The notes under the pieces are model-generated. The model ran no database searches. It saw only the letters and a list, made by a program, of their open reading frames with translations, and was not told where the DNA came from. A DNA stretch of 64,000 bases from NCBI GenBank assembly GCA_030522415.1, contig CM060113.1:10150565-10214564 (forward strand). The letters run 5' to 3'. Shown here one piece after another: positions 22,436 to 33,747 of this stretch. Position 1 is the stretch's first letter; each line of letters opens with the position of its first letter. Both the position numbers and the translations under genes were made by a program. This stretch comes from Channallabes apus (Eukaryota > Chordata > Actinopteri > Siluriformes > Clariidae).

Positions 22436-22491
<56 letters not shown>
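22436..22491. repeat. (TA)n microsatellite
   Basis: Uninterrupted TA units. Confidence 0.97.
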
Positions 22492-22493
<2 letters not shown>

Positions 22494-24190
22494 AAAAATA
22501 CATTGAAAAACAAGTTTAAATAAGTATACTTTGGTAATTAGACCAACCTTTCACTTAAAGTATATTTTCCAATAATATATTTTAGGAAAGTGTACTATAA
22601 TACAATTATTTTGAAGTATATTTAAATTTTAATTCCAAAATTAGAGAAAGCATGATGTTAGTATACTTTTTAAATATTAACTGATGGTATAACCTTTTGT
22701 TAGTATATTTGCAATGTACTATCGAGGATTTCAATATATTTGTAATACACTAAAGTGTATTTTTTTTCACTGGGATTGACATGTCTCTACCCTCTCTGTA
22801 ATACACTCATATGACTTTTGATTGAAATAAGAACCTAATTTTTATTTAGTTTAGGGCATTCTGTTTAAATGTACACTGTGAGCACACACATTGTGCTTGG
22901 TTTACTTGAATGTACAGTATGAGCAGAAAGCTTCCAGCATCAAGCTGTACGGAAAGGCCGATTAAAATATAGTTTGATTTGAACTTGCTGTACATAATCA
23001 ATCAAATTCTTACAGTGTTTGCCAAGCCTTATGCTATCCCTCACTGTATCATAAAACATAACCACGCCAAACCATGTGGCAAAATGTGTTACACCTTGGT
23101 CTCATCAGACTAAATACTAAACATAATCCTAAAATATGCGGTGCTTAGGTCTGTAAATGGTGTAAATGGAATCATGAATAGTTTTAAATAATACAATTTT
23201 GGCACAAAAAAAAGAATAAAATGCAGTCCTGAATGCAGGAAGAAAAAACTATCACCATCCACCAAAAGTACAAATCAGATAAAAAGTAAAAAATAAAGCA
23301 GTAATGTCATAATTTGTACAATTGGGTGCTCTTCCACATTGTCACAAATATGTAAAACTTAAGACATGCCAAATTAATACGTAATTATTACTCTTTCATC
23401 TTAAAAGATCCTGAATTAAAACTTATTATTGGTTAGTCATAACTACTGTAAGTAAACAAACAAAAAAATTATAAAGAAGACTATAAAAAGCTTATTAATT
23501 TGTTACTTTCTCTCAGCTAGCAAATTCTCCACACCTTACACTTTTGCCTCTTGTACTCATTATTGATCAGAGGCTAGTTAAACGCACCAACAGAACTGCT
23601 GTGCTTGGAGCTTCTGAAGCCAAGTAAGTGTACACAGAGTGTTGTCATTAGCTTGGCAAATGCTGTCGTAAGTCTCTTAAGACCATAAATTGTTGCCATA
23701 GACAATAAATGTGAGTCCAGAGGCAACTGTTAAGAAAGAGTTCAACATTTTTCCAACACTGTTTATTTATTTATATGTATTTATATTAAATATTAAACTA
23801 TTGTTTTTCATCATATATTGTTTTCATTTAAATATTTTATGCAAAATATATATATTTTTTTATACAAAATACCACTGAGGTAGAATGTTTTCTCTGTGTG
23901 CCAGAGCCATTATCAGACTGCTTACTGTACAGTACCTCAGGTCTGAAATGCCTCCCAGGAACTTCTTGTAATGGCCCAAACGCATGGAGACAGCTGAGAG
24001 CAAAGTCAGGACTCAAACATGTGACCCAAACTCCCAGCCTGTAATGTGCAAGTGGTGTTCGTAAATGATTATGTACTGATCCCACAGACAGATGCGTCTG
24101 CAATCAGCAATAATAATTTCATTCGCAAACTATGACTAGCTTTCCCGGTTTGACTGAATTGTCGTTGTGTTTTTCGCATTTGGTATTTTG
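22492..24190. other. AT-rich non-coding stretch
   Basis: No gene. A short part near 23040-23130 hints at a Tc1 relic but is too weak to call. Confidence 0.45.
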
Positions 24191-24194
24191 TATC

Positions 24195-24466
24195 TCGATA
24201 TGTTAAGTTTTCTGATTTATTAAATTGTTTTCAAGTTTCGTTATTTTGTTTTTGGTTTTGTTATTTTGTTTTTCACTCCTCGGCCACCGTACATTTGACT
24301 TCAACAACCTTAATATTGTTTTTTCTAATTTGTCATTTTGTTTTCTGATTTGTTATATTATCTTCAGTTTTGTTATTTTGTTTTTGTTTTGTTTTTTTAT
24401 TTGTTATTTTGTTTTCGGTTTTGTTATTTTGTTTTGCACTTCTCAGCCACGGTACATTTACATTTA
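24195..24466. repeat. T-rich array with repeated TTTGTTATTTTGTTTT units
   Basis: Many copies of a 17-20 bp unit around GTTATTTTGTTTT. Two larger units, each ending in CTC(C/A)(T/G)CGGCCACCGTACATT-type sequence, start about 163 bp apart (near 24240 and 24403). Confidence 0.7.
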
Positions 24467-24749
24467 CATTTAATTATATAATATATAATTATTGAATTAT
24501 TTTCTTAATTATCTACTGTATAAGCATGTTCATCTTACAAAATTATTGGACACCACCTAACTATGAAACTAGACATATGACAGGTATTCATTAGACATTT
24601 TTCTATAAAAGTTTATTTTGTAGGTTTACTTTTTTAAGCTTACTGTACACTGTTAATAAATAGCATATCATACGTTTACCTTACCTGTTTAAAAAAAGAA
24701 AAGCTGTTATCCACATACTGTATGGAACCTATGGCTGAAAAGTATATAC

Positions 24750-24833
<84 letters not shown>
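24750..24833. repeat. Compound (GT)n(GA)n(TTA)n microsatellite
   Basis: Three simple repeats in a row. Confidence 0.95.
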
Positions 24834-24834
<1 letters not shown>

Positions 24835-26235
24835 TTTATTTATTATAATGCAGACTATTGTGAAAACATTTTGTGGATTTTGTAAATCAGGCAATACCCT
24901 GGATCCACATTGCTTTTGTGGATGCTCTGCATTTGATCACAGTTCTCACTCTGAGAGGCCAGAGCCTCAGGTGCAGGTGACCTGGCTGAATATGTCAATA
25001 CTCTCTGTCTATCTGGGACAGCAGACCTGCTCTGGGAGAAATTAAAGCAGCAGTGTGATTCAAGGTCTTGCTGGCCATCTTGGGGCCACTGCAGGAAGAA
25101 TCAGTGGCAGAGAAGGCACAACATATTTTATTGATGAGGCCAGAAGGTTTTCCAGTTCTGCCAAGGACTCAGCAGTGAACACAGCATGGCTTGATAAGGA
25201 AAACTCACTCAGCCATACTAGTGGCATGTAGTCATACACCCGCTAGTTGGTGGGGGGTGAGGGATACTCAATGGACACAACAGTAAGGGAGAAACAGACT
25301 CAGTGGGAGAGAGAGAGAGCTAAGTGCCATTTAGGGACTGGAGAAGGAAAAATACAGTGAACATCACAGTGAGTGATATAATGAGACTAGGAATGCTAAG
25401 AAGGTTAATTTAAAGTTTAATATAGAAAAATATAGACAAACTTGTAATATATACATGTAATCATTAACTTAAAACAACATATAAGTAAAAATTAACACAT
25501 AAGATTATGTGGTTTTAGAAAATCATCAGAGTGTAAGAAATATGCACGTGTAAACAAACAAAAAGTAAGAGTCAAAGAAATTACTGGAGACTCGATCAGA
25601 AAAAGTTATTAATTTGATAATCAAATACAGCCTGGCTGATGCTGGTTGAATATATAGCCTTCATGATTCATTCAAGATTACATCATCACTCCGTAAATGA
25701 TCCAGTAACAGCATTCTTGAACAGATAACTCGAGGCTTTAGCCAGCAGTTGTCTCTAGAAATAACTTTGAGCTTATGCAGGCTTAAACCCTGATGAGTGC
25801 ATTGCTTGCTAATGGCACGCTCACTTTAAGCTGAAATGTAAACTAGCATTTGCCATGGAGATAATTATAGAATAGAGGATTAGGGGACTCTTTGTGCACC
25901 AGAAATCCATGCAGCCTCATTGGGTTTCCATGGCAGCAGTTTTCCTGGATTTTCGTGAGAGGAAATGACATCATCATTAATGGTTGTTAAGATGGGCTGG
26001 GGAACTAAATCAAGAACAAGAACAATGGTTTTTGTTGAGCATCGTAGTTTCTAAATATTTTTTATTTATTTGAACTGTTGTTGATTGTTGGTTCTCTTCC
26101 AAAGGATGTGATATTTATCCCTTAATAACTTTATAAATGTCGAGTCTTATACAAATTCCTATACTATTTAAATTGTGAAACCATCCTAGTCCATTATAGT
26201 GGCAAGCATTCCGCATAATATATCCAGTCATATCT
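24834..26235. other. Non-coding stretch, apparently single copy
   Basis: No gene recognised. 25640-26000 is less repetitive and less AT-rich than its neighbours. Confidence 0.4.
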
Positions 26236-26240
26236 AGAAG
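26236..26240. repeat. Target-site duplication, left (AGAAG)
   Basis: Identical to 31402-31406. Confidence 0.93.
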
Positions 26241-26624
26241 TGTCAAGATGGACTAACCTGAGGTGACCAGAAGACGTAGCTTTAGCGGTTAGCCCAATGT
26301 AGCGTGGAGGATAAACCCAAACGCGGAAAGAAGCGAGCAGGCAGGATAACCACGCGATTTAGTTTAAGGACTCTCACAAAAACGGAGCAAGGGAAAAACA
26401 CAAATCTAACCCGCGTCCTAGAAATACACACACAATAGCAAATGACAAACGGAACCAACATGTGAGTACTCACGGTTTGCTGAAACGACAACTGGAGTTG
26501 ACATGGGCCGAACTCAATGACTGAGCGGTAAGCCATCGTTTGTTTACCTCTTTTATACTTCCTGGTTTTGCGCCCGTCTTACTTCCGGGTCCTAGTGCCG
26601 GGCGCAGATTGCGTGTGCATGACA
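26241..26624 (-). repeat. 3' LTR
   Basis: 384 bp, matching 31018-31401. It holds the polyadenylation region of the transcript and the last 14 codons plus stop of pol. Confidence 0.96.
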
Positions 26625-29600
26625 GTACCCCCCTGTCCAGGACTGGCTCCTGACGGTCCTGGGGCGGAGGATACCCTGTGACGGTAGTCCCGAATTAGCT
26701 CCGGGTCGAGAATGAACCGGGCCGGGATCCAAGATCGCTCCTCGGGGCCATAGCCCTCCCAGTCCACCAGGTATTGCGTACCTTTGCCCCGAGGGCGCGA
26801 GTCGAGGATTCGGCGCACGGTGTAGGCGGGACCGCCGTCGATGATCCGGGGAGGAGGAGCTGGGGGGGTGGGTGGAATCATGGGTGAGGTGATGAAGGGC
26901 TTGAACTGGGACAGGTGGAAGACTGGATGGATCCGGAGCGCCGCAGGCAGCTGGAGCCGGTAGGTGACAGGGTTAATCCTGTGGGTGATGCGGTATGGTC
27001 CGATAAATCTGGGTGAGAGTTTTTTTGATTCGATGTGAAGGTGGAGGTTCTTTGTAGAAAGCCATACCTTGTCACCTACATGGTACAATCGTCCCGGAGG
27101 ATGTCGACGGCGGTGTTGGTGGGTGTAGCGAGCGTTGGCGCGTTGGATGGCCCGGTTGGTTGTAATCCATAGCCGCCGACATCTGCGGACCAACTGTTGG
27201 GCGGACGGTACATCAACCTCCGGTTCTGGGTGGTTGAACATCGAAGGTTGGAAACCGTAACATACCTCAAATGGGCTTAGGTTGGTGGCAGAGGAGGTGT
27301 GGAGGTTGTGTGACAGTTCAGCCCAGATGAGATAGTGCGCCCAGGAGCGCTGTCGATCAGCTACGAAACATCTCAGATAGCGCTCCAGCTGTTGGTTGGT
27401 CCGCTCCGTCTGACCGTTAGTCTGTGGGTGATATCCAGATGAGAGACTGCAGGTGGAGTCGATCAGACGGCAGAAGGCTTTCCAGAACCGGGCTGTGAAC
27501 TGGGGCCCTCTGTCCGAGACGATGTCCTTGGGGAACCCATGCAGACGGACTACGTGCTCTAAAATCAGCTCTGCTGTTCCTTTGGCTGACGGGAGTCCGG
27601 CGAGAGCCACCAGGTGCACGGCTTTAGAGAACCGGTCGACGATGGTGAGAATGGTGTCCTTTCCTTCGGAGGCCGGCAGGCCCGTGATGAAGTCGACGGC
27701 AATGTGCGTCCAGGGCCGTCGAGGAACTGGGAGTGGCTGCAGCTCACCGGGAGTTGGTTGATTAGTGGTTTTGGCCCTGGCGCACACTGGGCATGCCTGA
27801 ACGAACTCTTGGACGTCTTTCGTGAGAGATGGCCACCAGAAGTCTCGTTGGAGGAATTGGAGCGTCCGTCGAGTGCCCGGGTGTCCTGAGATGGGAGAGG
27901 AATGACCCCACTGGAGGACTTCTGATCGCATCCTCTCGGGCACAAAGAGTCGTCCAGGTGGCACACCTGCCGGTTCGGTCTCTGTATCCTGCGCCTGGCG
28001 AACTCTCGTTTCCAGGTCTAGTTGGAGTGGGGCGATGATCCTGGACGATGGAAGGACAGGCGCGGGGTCCGCCCGGGAAATGTCCACTTCCAGCTGTCGG
28101 GAGAGAGCATCCGCTTTTGTGTTCTTGGAACCCGGGCGGTACGAGAGGTGGAAATCGTAATTTTCGAAAAATAAGGCCCACCGCGCCTGTCGTGGGTTTA
28201 ACTGTTTCAGATTCTTGATGGTTATGAGGTTTTGGTGGTCCGTCCAGACTATGAATGGCTCACTGGCGCCCTGGAGCCAGTGACGCCACTCCTCCAGAGC
28301 CCACTTTATGGCCAGCAGCTCGCGGTCCCCTACCCCGTATCGCTGCTGAGTGGAGTCAAATTTTCTGGAGAAGAAACTACATGGGTGTAGTTTCTGATCT
28401 GGACCTCGTTGTGAGAGGATAGCTCCAGCGCCCACATCTGAAGCATCCACCTCCACAACGAATGATTTTCTGACATCTGGGTGGAGGAGAATCGGTGCCG
28501 TGGTGAAGCGGTGACACAGTGACTTAAAAGCAGAGACAGCTGCAGGGTTGAGATGAAAAGGGAGAGGTGAGGGACGGGTCAGAGCGGTTAGGGGGGCGGC
28601 AACTGTACTGTAGTCCCGGATAAAGCGACGATAGAAATTCGCAAACCCGAGAAACCGTTGAAGTTGCTTGAGGGTCTTGGGTAGGGGCCAATGACGCACA
28701 ACCTCTAGCTTCTGCGGGTCCATGGCCACACCCTGGGGCGAGATGACAAAACCCAGGAACGTGGTGGAGCGCTCGTGAAAAGCGCACTTTTCCAACTTAC
28801 AGTACAGTTGATGGGCGAGTAATCTCTTTAGAACCGCCCTGACGTGCTGGGTATGTTCTTCCATGGTGCGTGAGTAGATGAGGATGTCGTCCAGATAAGC
28901 AAACGCCCACCGACCGAGCATGTCGCGAAGGATGTCATTAATGAGGTGTTGGAAGGCGGCGGGGGCGTTGCACAGTCCAAAGGGGATGACGAGGTTCTCA
29001 TAGTGCCCAGTAGGGGTGATGAAGGCCGTCTTCCACTCATCGCCCTCTCTGATGCGCACCAAGTTGTAGGCGCTCCGGAGGTCCAACTTAGTAAAGATGG
29101 TGGCGCCAGAGAGGGCGTCCAGGGCTGAGTTGGTAAGAGGCAATGGGTGTCGGTTTTTGATAGTTATATTGTTTAGCCCCCGATAGTCGACACATGGACG
29201 AAGTTCGCCGCCCCGCTTCTTCACGAAGAAGAACCCCGCGGCGGCAGGTGAGGAGGAGGGCCTGATGGTACCTTGGCGAAGGGCGTTAGTCACATACTCC
29301 TCCATAACCTTCGTCTCTGTAGGTGTAAGGGAGTAGAGGTGGCCGCGGGGTGGAACTGTACCGGGCTGGAGGTCAATAGCGAGGTCGTAGGGACGATGTG
29401 GAGGAAGATGGGTCGCTCGTCGCTTGCAGAAGACCTCCGCCAGGTCCCGATATGGCTCTGGGATGGCGTTGGTGTCGACGTCGGGGGCCTCGGACTCCCT
29501 AGAGCACGTCCCAGCCGTTGCCCGTAGGCACAGTTCGGTGCAGGTCGCGCCCCATTGGAGGATCCGGTTCTGGGTCCAGGAGATGAGAGGATCATGCTGG

Positions 29601-29986
29601 AGCAGCCAGGGATGTCCAAGGATGATGGGAGGTGATGAGATGGAGGTGACGAAAAATTGTAGCTGTTCATGGTGTTGGTTGATGGAGACGGTGATGGGTT
29701 CGGTTTGGGTGTTTATTGGGCTGGTGGAGAGGGGGCGACCATCGACAGAGGTGATGTGAACGGGCTGGGATAACGCCTCGAATTTTACCCCCAGGGTTTT
29801 GGCATATGTGGAGTCAATGAAGTTACCTGCTGCCCCGGAGTCGATGAATGCAGCACTTCGGACTCGTTTGTGGCCAACCCGGAGGTGTACCTGAACCGTG
29901 AGACGGGAGGAGTTGGTGGTGATGGCGGAGAGATGAAGGTGACCCGGCGAGTATCTCTCTCCTCTCACCGGGCCTGGGCGTTTCCC
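26579..29986 (-). CDS. Pol polyprotein (PR-RT-RNase H-IN-chromodomain)
   Basis: Made by a -1 shift from gag at 29980-29986; the open frame extends back to at least 30031. Numbering from there gives 1150 residues. Protease: [10 protein letters not shown] at about 64-73. Reverse transcriptase: [10 protein letters not shown] (278-287), [10 protein letters not shown] (351-360) and the YLDD catalytic box (379-382). RNase [12 protein letters not shown] (526-536), WTDHQN (596-601) and the KADALSR end. Integrase: HHCC zinc finger (H710, H717, C747, C750), then D780, D840 and E876, giving DD35E, and a GPYRI (GPY/F) module near 1011. Chromodomain: about 1069-1108, with [16 protein letters not shown]. 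Such chromodomains bind histone tails and steer integration. All active-site residues are present with no stops. The frame ends 45 bp inside the 3' LTR. Confidence 0.96.
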   Translation of the reverse strand, partial: GKRPGPVRGERYSPGHLHLSAITTNSSRLTVQVHLRVGHKRVRSAAFIDSGAAGNFIDSTYAKTLGVKFEALSQPVHITSVDGRPLSTSPINTQTEPITVSINQHHEQLQFFVTSISSPPIILGHPWLLQHDPLISWTQNRILQWGATCTELCLRATAGTCSRESEAPDVDTNAIPEPYRDLAEVFCKRRATHLPPHRPYDLAIDLQPGTVPPRGHLYSLTPTETKVMEEYVTNALRQGTIRPSSSPAAAGFFFVKKRGGELRPCVDYRGLNNITIKNRHPLPLTNSALDALSGATIFTKLDLRSAYNLVRIREGDEWKTAFITPTGHYENLVIPFGLCNAPAAFQHLINDILRDMLGRWAFAYLDDILIYSRTMEEHTQHVRAVLKRLLAHQLYCKLEKCAFHERSTTFLGFVISPQGVAMDPQKLEVVRHWPLPKTLKQLQRFLGFANFYRRFIRDYSTVAAPLTALTRPSPLPFHLNPAAVSAFKSLCHRFTTAPILLHPDVRKSFVVEVDASDVGAGAILSQRGPDQKLHPCSFFSRKFDSTQQRYGVGDRELLAIKWALEEWRHWLQGASEPFIVWTDHQNLITIKNLKQLNPRQARWALFFENYDFHLSYRPGSKNTKADALSRQLEVDISRADPAPVLPSSRIIAPLQLDLETRVRQAQDTETEPAGVPPGRLFVPERMRSEVLQWGHSSPISGHPGTRRTLQFLQRDFWWPSLTKDVQEFVQACPVCARAKTTNQPTPGELQPLPVPRRPWTHIAVDFITGLPASEGKDTILTIVDRFSKAVHLVALAGLPSAKGTAELILEHVVRLHGFPKDIVSDRGPQFTARFWKAFCRLIDSTCSLSSGYHPQTNGQTERTNQQLERYLRCFVADRQRSWAHYLIWAELSHNLHTSSATNLSPFEVCYGFQPSMFNHPEPEVDVPSAQQLVRRCRRLWITTNRAIQRANARYTHQHRRRHPPGRLYHVGDKVWLSTKNLHLHIESKKLSPRFIGPYRITHRINPVTYRLQLPAALRIHPVFHLSQFKPFITSPMIPPTPPAPPPRIIDGGPAYTVRRILDSRPRGKGTQYLVDWEGYGPEERSWIPARFILDPELIRDYRHRVSSAPGPSGASPGQGGTVMHTQSAPGTRTRK
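26625..26634 (-). promoter_or_regulatory. Polypurine tract
   Basis: On the minus strand AGGGGGGTAC directly precedes the 3' LTR. This is the expected position of the plus-strand DNA primer. Confidence 0.75.
29943..29986 (-). promoter_or_regulatory. -1 ribosomal frameshift signal (GGGAAAC plus stem-loop)
   Basis: GGGAAAC lies at 29986-29980, in the phase G GGA AAC relative to gag. Seven bases later, 29972-29964 (CCCGGTGAG) pairs with 29951-29943 (CTCGCCGGG) through 9 base pairs, one of them G-U, around a 12-base loop. A shift here moves gag into the pol frame. The gag stop at 29967-29965 lies within the first stem arm. Confidence 0.85.
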
Positions 29987-31015
29987 GGTCTGAAAGGACA
30001 GGTTGCTCTGTGATGTTTGTCTGACCCGCAATAGGCGCAGAGCCCTTCACGGAAGCGTCTCTCCCGTTCTGCAGCGGTCAAGGAGGCGCGTCCTATTTGC
30101 ATGGGTTCCCCGGCTCCGGTGTCAACCACGGCAGGAGGTGGAGAACCGACATGTCCTGGGGTGGCGTAGGTGGCGGACTCTGCAGGACGTGGAGTGGTGA
30201 CGGTGAAGGCGGGTGCGGGTCGTGAAGTGGTGATGGCGAAGTTGGGTGCAGGTGGCAGGGTGCGAGGGGCTGGCCTCGGGCGAGAGAGGAGACGTTGGTC
30301 GATCCGGAGAGCGAGCTGGATCAGGCCCTCCAGGGTCGCAGGAAGCTCTCGCCCGGCTAGTTCGTCCTTGATTCGAGAAGCCAGTCCCTCATAGTAGGAT
30401 GTCCGGAGCGCTGCATCGCCCCATGTTGTTTGAACGGCAAGGGTGCGAAACTCGGCCGTATAGCGGCTCACGGGCAGTCCTCCCTGCCTCAGGTGGTAAA
30501 GTCTGGTGTCGGTCTCCACCTCGCCCGCTGGATGTTCAAAGGTGAGTTTGAGTTGGTGGGTGAACTCATTGTATGAGTGGGCGGTGTCTGTATCTGACTG
30601 TAGAACTGCCGTGGCCCACTCTGCTGCCTGCCCTTTTAGCAACGAGACGAGAAGAGCAATGCGAAGGCGATCGGTGGAGTACTTGGTGGCATTAAACTCA
30701 AACACCAGATCGAGAGCTGTCAGAAAAACGCTGCACTTCCCGTCCGTGCCGTTCCACTTCTCTGGTAGAGAGAGAAAAACATCAGAAGGAGGGGGGGGGG
30801 GGGGGATGCGGCGCCGCGGCCCCCGCGGCGTGCGATCGAGCAGTGACGTCATCAACAGCCGCACGGAGATTCGCATTCTCCCGCCGGAGCTCAGCGACCT
30901 CGCGGCGGAGGGACGCGAGATTCCCGGTCAGCTGATTGATTAACGCCGCATGCCGATCTACAACGTCGCAGAGACTCGCATAATCCGCTGGGTTTACCGC
31001 GGGCGGCTCAGTCAT
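29965..31015 (-). CDS. Gag polyprotein, interrupted by a homopolymer frameshift
   Basis: Gag forms the particle that packages the retrotransposon RNA. It starts at the ATG 31015-31013, only two bases after the 5' LTR. The first 77-codon frame has a coiled-coil-like segment ([16 protein letters not shown]) and runs into a proline stretch at a run of 15 C (30805-30791 on this strand). The rest of gag continues in the +1 frame and ends at 29965. That part has the retrotransposon gag core ([13 protein letters not shown] through [10 protein letters not shown]), a Pro-rich linker, and one zinc knuckle C-X2-C-X4-H-X4-C near the end ([14 protein letters not shown]). One extra or missing base in the homopolymer explains the break, as slippage in the genome or as a sequence error. 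An internal ATG at 30876 could start a shorter Gag. Confidence 0.9.
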
Positions 31016-31016
31016 T
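31006..31016 (-). promoter_or_regulatory. Self-priming primer-binding site overlapping the gag start
   Basis: AATGACTGAGC, one base after the 5' LTR. It is exactly complementary over 11 bases to GCTCAGTCATT at 31303-31293, at the expected 5' end of the transcript. No match to a tRNA 3' end (TGG...) is visible here. The site contains the gag ATG. Confidence 0.85.
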
Positions 31017-31017
31017 C

Positions 31018-31401
31018 TGTCAAGATGGACTAACCTGAGGTGACCAGAAGACGTAGCTTTAGCGGTTAGCCCAATGTAGCGTGGAGGATAAACCCAAACG
31101 CGGAAAGAAGCGAGCAGGCAGGATAACCACGCGATTTAGTTTAAGGACTCTCACAAAAACGGAGCAAGGGAAAAACACAAATCTAACCCGCGTCCTAGAA
31201 ATACACACACAATAGCAAATGACAAACGGAACCAACATGTGAGTACTCACGGTTTGCTGAAACGACAACTGGAGTTGACATGGGCCGAACTCAATGACTG
31301 AGCGGTAAGCCATCGTTTGTTTACCTCTTTTATACTTCCTGGTTTTGCGCCCGTCTTACTTCCGGGTCCTAGTGCCGGGCGCAGATTGCGTGTGCATGAC
31401 A
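31018..31401 (-). repeat. 5' LTR
   Basis: 384 bp, TG...CA ends, matching the 3' LTR. It carries the promoter. Confidence 0.96.
31293..31334 (-). promoter_or_regulatory. LTR promoter: TATA box and inferred start
   Basis: TATAAAAG at 31334-31327. The start is expected about 30 bases downstream, near 31304-31303, exactly where the sequence complementary to the primer site begins. The start position is inferred. Confidence 0.75.
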
Positions 31402-31406
31402 AGAAG
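31402..31406. repeat. Target-site duplication, right (AGAAG)
   Basis: Identical to 26236-26240. Confidence 0.93.
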
Positions 31407-32450
31407 TACTTACCTCCATTGCATAATTACATACATTATGTGATGTAAGTAAAACTGACGAACAATGGATTAAGCATCATGTTTATTTTAAAATACAAAT
31501 AAAATGAATTAATTATAATTTAAGAGTGACTGGTAGTACTATGTTTGAAGGTTAATGACATTGGATATATTTCACTAGTTAACTAGCAATCAAGCTAGTT
31601 TATATATTTTTATAAATAAATACCAAGTTATAGTCATGCCTAAAATCCTTGTTCATACATAATAAACATTGATACATTGTTGGTTTAAACAATATAATAA
31701 ACTAATACATTATGTCACATTCACACTATTTAAATTTTTGTCCTTTTCTTTCATAAATCATCTTGCATTTAGCCCTTATAAATGGCCTATTAAGGGCCAA
31801 TGTAGGTATCAAGTAAAGTGTTAGCCAACTAATTAAGAACAGATCTGTTTCCAGAGCTCTGTACTGTTAGGAGCAATTATTTATGAGCATACTTGTTTTC
31901 TTTCTTTCTCTCTAATTAGTCCTTACAACACCATTATCTCCAAAAACACCTCTGCGGCCCGGTGGAGTGTAACAGTCAGCTCTTAGTTGTAAAGCTTACT
32001 TATTGTACTGTAGGTTATATTTCACAAAGGGGTGGCAATGGCTAATGCATATAGAACAGGGTACACTGATAAGAGAATGAAGAAGAAAGGATGAAGATAG
32101 GAGCACACTGATTATACAAACCCATCTGCAGAAAAAAAAAATAATAAACCTGCACAGCTCTGAAACACGTCTGTAAAAAGAAAGCAATTTATTTCACAAA
32201 CTCGAACATAAACTCTCTCTCTCACTCTTTTTGTTGATTTTTATACAAAACCAAAGCAAGCAAAAAGGGATAAGTAGTGCATTAAAGAGACATTTTCCTG
32301 ACTGAAAAATATTTTAGTGCTTTCCTGTTTTAGATCCTAGGGACGGGACATTTGTTTAATAACGAACCAGTGCTGACTCAGATTGTATTTTATTTTATTT
32401 ATTTATTTAACTTGGGCTTTGTCCCTTTTATTCTAGGGGTTGCCACATCA
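31407..32450. other. AT-rich non-coding stretch
   Basis: Nothing recognised. Confidence 0.45.
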
Positions 32451-32454
32451 CTTA

Positions 32455-32692
32455 TTTTCTGTACTGCTATGCAGGGTCAAGGGAGCCTATCCCAGGAGAC
32501 TTAAAGCACGACATCCTGACTTGACATGGTGGCAATCCATTAAAGGGCAAAGCCTGCTCCCACTCACGCAATATACAGTATGGACTATTTGCAAACACCA
32601 ATTATCCAACTCTGCATGTTTTTGGACTGCAGGAGAAAACCAGATTATGGAGGAAACCCACCAAGCACAGGGAGAACATGCTACTATTTAAA
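32455..32692 (-). repeat. SINE-A, decayed copy
   Basis: GAGCCTATCCCAGGAGACTT, TGTTTTTGGACTGCAGGAG and ACCCACCAAGCACAGGGAG match SINE-A reversed. The head is missing. Confidence 0.75.
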
Positions 32693-33525
32693 TGTAAATG
32701 ATTTCAATATAATATTTTGCTATAATCAGTGTTGAACATATCTTGACTCATCTGTCAAATTCAAGGTCACGTTCACACTCACCAGATTTTCTGTCACACA
32801 CACACCTGGACTCAGTTTCCACTCACCGATATAAATATATCTTACCAAGGCTTTGCATATGTGTATTTAACCTTGTTTAACCCTATTTTTTTTCTTTGTT
32901 ATTTGACAACTGCAACCATCTTATTCGTCTTGCACTGCTTTACTGATTAATAACCCCTTTGCCCTGAGAGGGTTTGTTCGTTTGATTGATTGGTTAATTG
33001 ATTGATAGTAATTACTTTATTTTGGTCAGGCCTATGGCTATGACTCTTGTGAATACAGAGTCTATCCTGGGAACACTAAGTGCAAGATTGGAATAAGCCC
33101 TGGATGGTATGCCAGATGAATACATTTTTATGTAGCTCTTAAATGATTTATTAACATTAGAGATTAATGCCTACTGCTGCACAACCTACAGCAGTACATA
33201 TTCGCTTTTGGTAAGATGTACAGTGGAATGCAGGACTGTCATCATATTCATCACATCACGGTTTATCAGATGCATGTATTTCACAGAATGTTCCTACTGC
33301 TATCATTCACTGCATGTTAGCTATGGTGCAATGGGGCAAAGTTACTTAATTTATTTTTGTGCATTGCTTCCACAAGAATGAATTGCGATATCATAATTGT
33401 GATATATTATCATCCAGTGTTTGATTGCATAAAATCGCCACAGGTTTTGAGGTAGTGAGGCAGCAGAATTTACCACTACATTACTTTACTATTGTCCAGT
33501 CATAATTCAGGGTATTTATCTTGTG
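32693..33525. other. Non-coding stretch with a possible SINE-A scrap
   Basis: 33025-33115 (GTCTATCCTGGGAACACTAA, then CCTGGATGGTATGCCA) is a decayed SINE-A piece. Nothing else is recognised. Confidence 0.4.
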
Positions 33526-33529
33526 TAAG

Positions 33530-33701
33530 ATCATACTGTAGGAGCCTATTCCAGGAAACAAGGCAGAGAACACCCTGCATAAGCACTATGGAGAATTTTA
33601 AATTCCAATCAGCCTATAACACATATATTTGAACTGTGGGAGTAAACTATGGAGTACCCAGAGGAAACACACAAAGCACGAAGCATGGGGAGACCATGAA
33701 A

Positions 33702-33747
<46 letters not shown>

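Larger units (their letters stand above)
26241..31401 (-). mobile_element. Chromodomain Ty3/gypsy LTR retrotransposon (Tf1/sushi-like)
   Basis: A 5161-bp element with two 384-bp LTRs (26241-26624 and 31018-31401) that I could not tell apart by eye. Each starts TGTCA and ends TGACA, with AGAAG duplicated on both sides. In transcription order on the minus strand it has 5' LTR, self-complementary primer site, gag, pol (protease, reverse transcriptase, RNase H, integrase, chromodomain), polypurine tract and 3' LTR. No envelope gene is present. The matching LTRs imply very recent insertion. Its GC content is much higher than that of its surroundings. Copy-specific damage is limited to a homopolymer frameshift in gag. 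Confidence 0.97.

Noticed and set aside
22305..22523. ORFs rich in Ile-Tyr over TA repeats (also 37459-37778, 48753-48938, 58133-58324)
   Set aside because: They are simple translations of microsatellites.
23040..23130. Possible Tc1 relic (CTTGGTCTCATCAGACTAAA)
   Set aside because: Only a short match to a motif common in Tc1 genes, with nothing recognisable on either side.
27453..30943. Many ORFs on the plus strand in the retrotransposon
   Set aside because: They are shadows of the GC-rich pol and gag genes on the other strand.
31059..31313. 84-codon ORF in each LTR (also at 26282-26536)
   Set aside because: Its ATG lies at or upstream of the inferred transcript start and the product has no recognisable motif. 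It is identical in both places only because the LTRs match.
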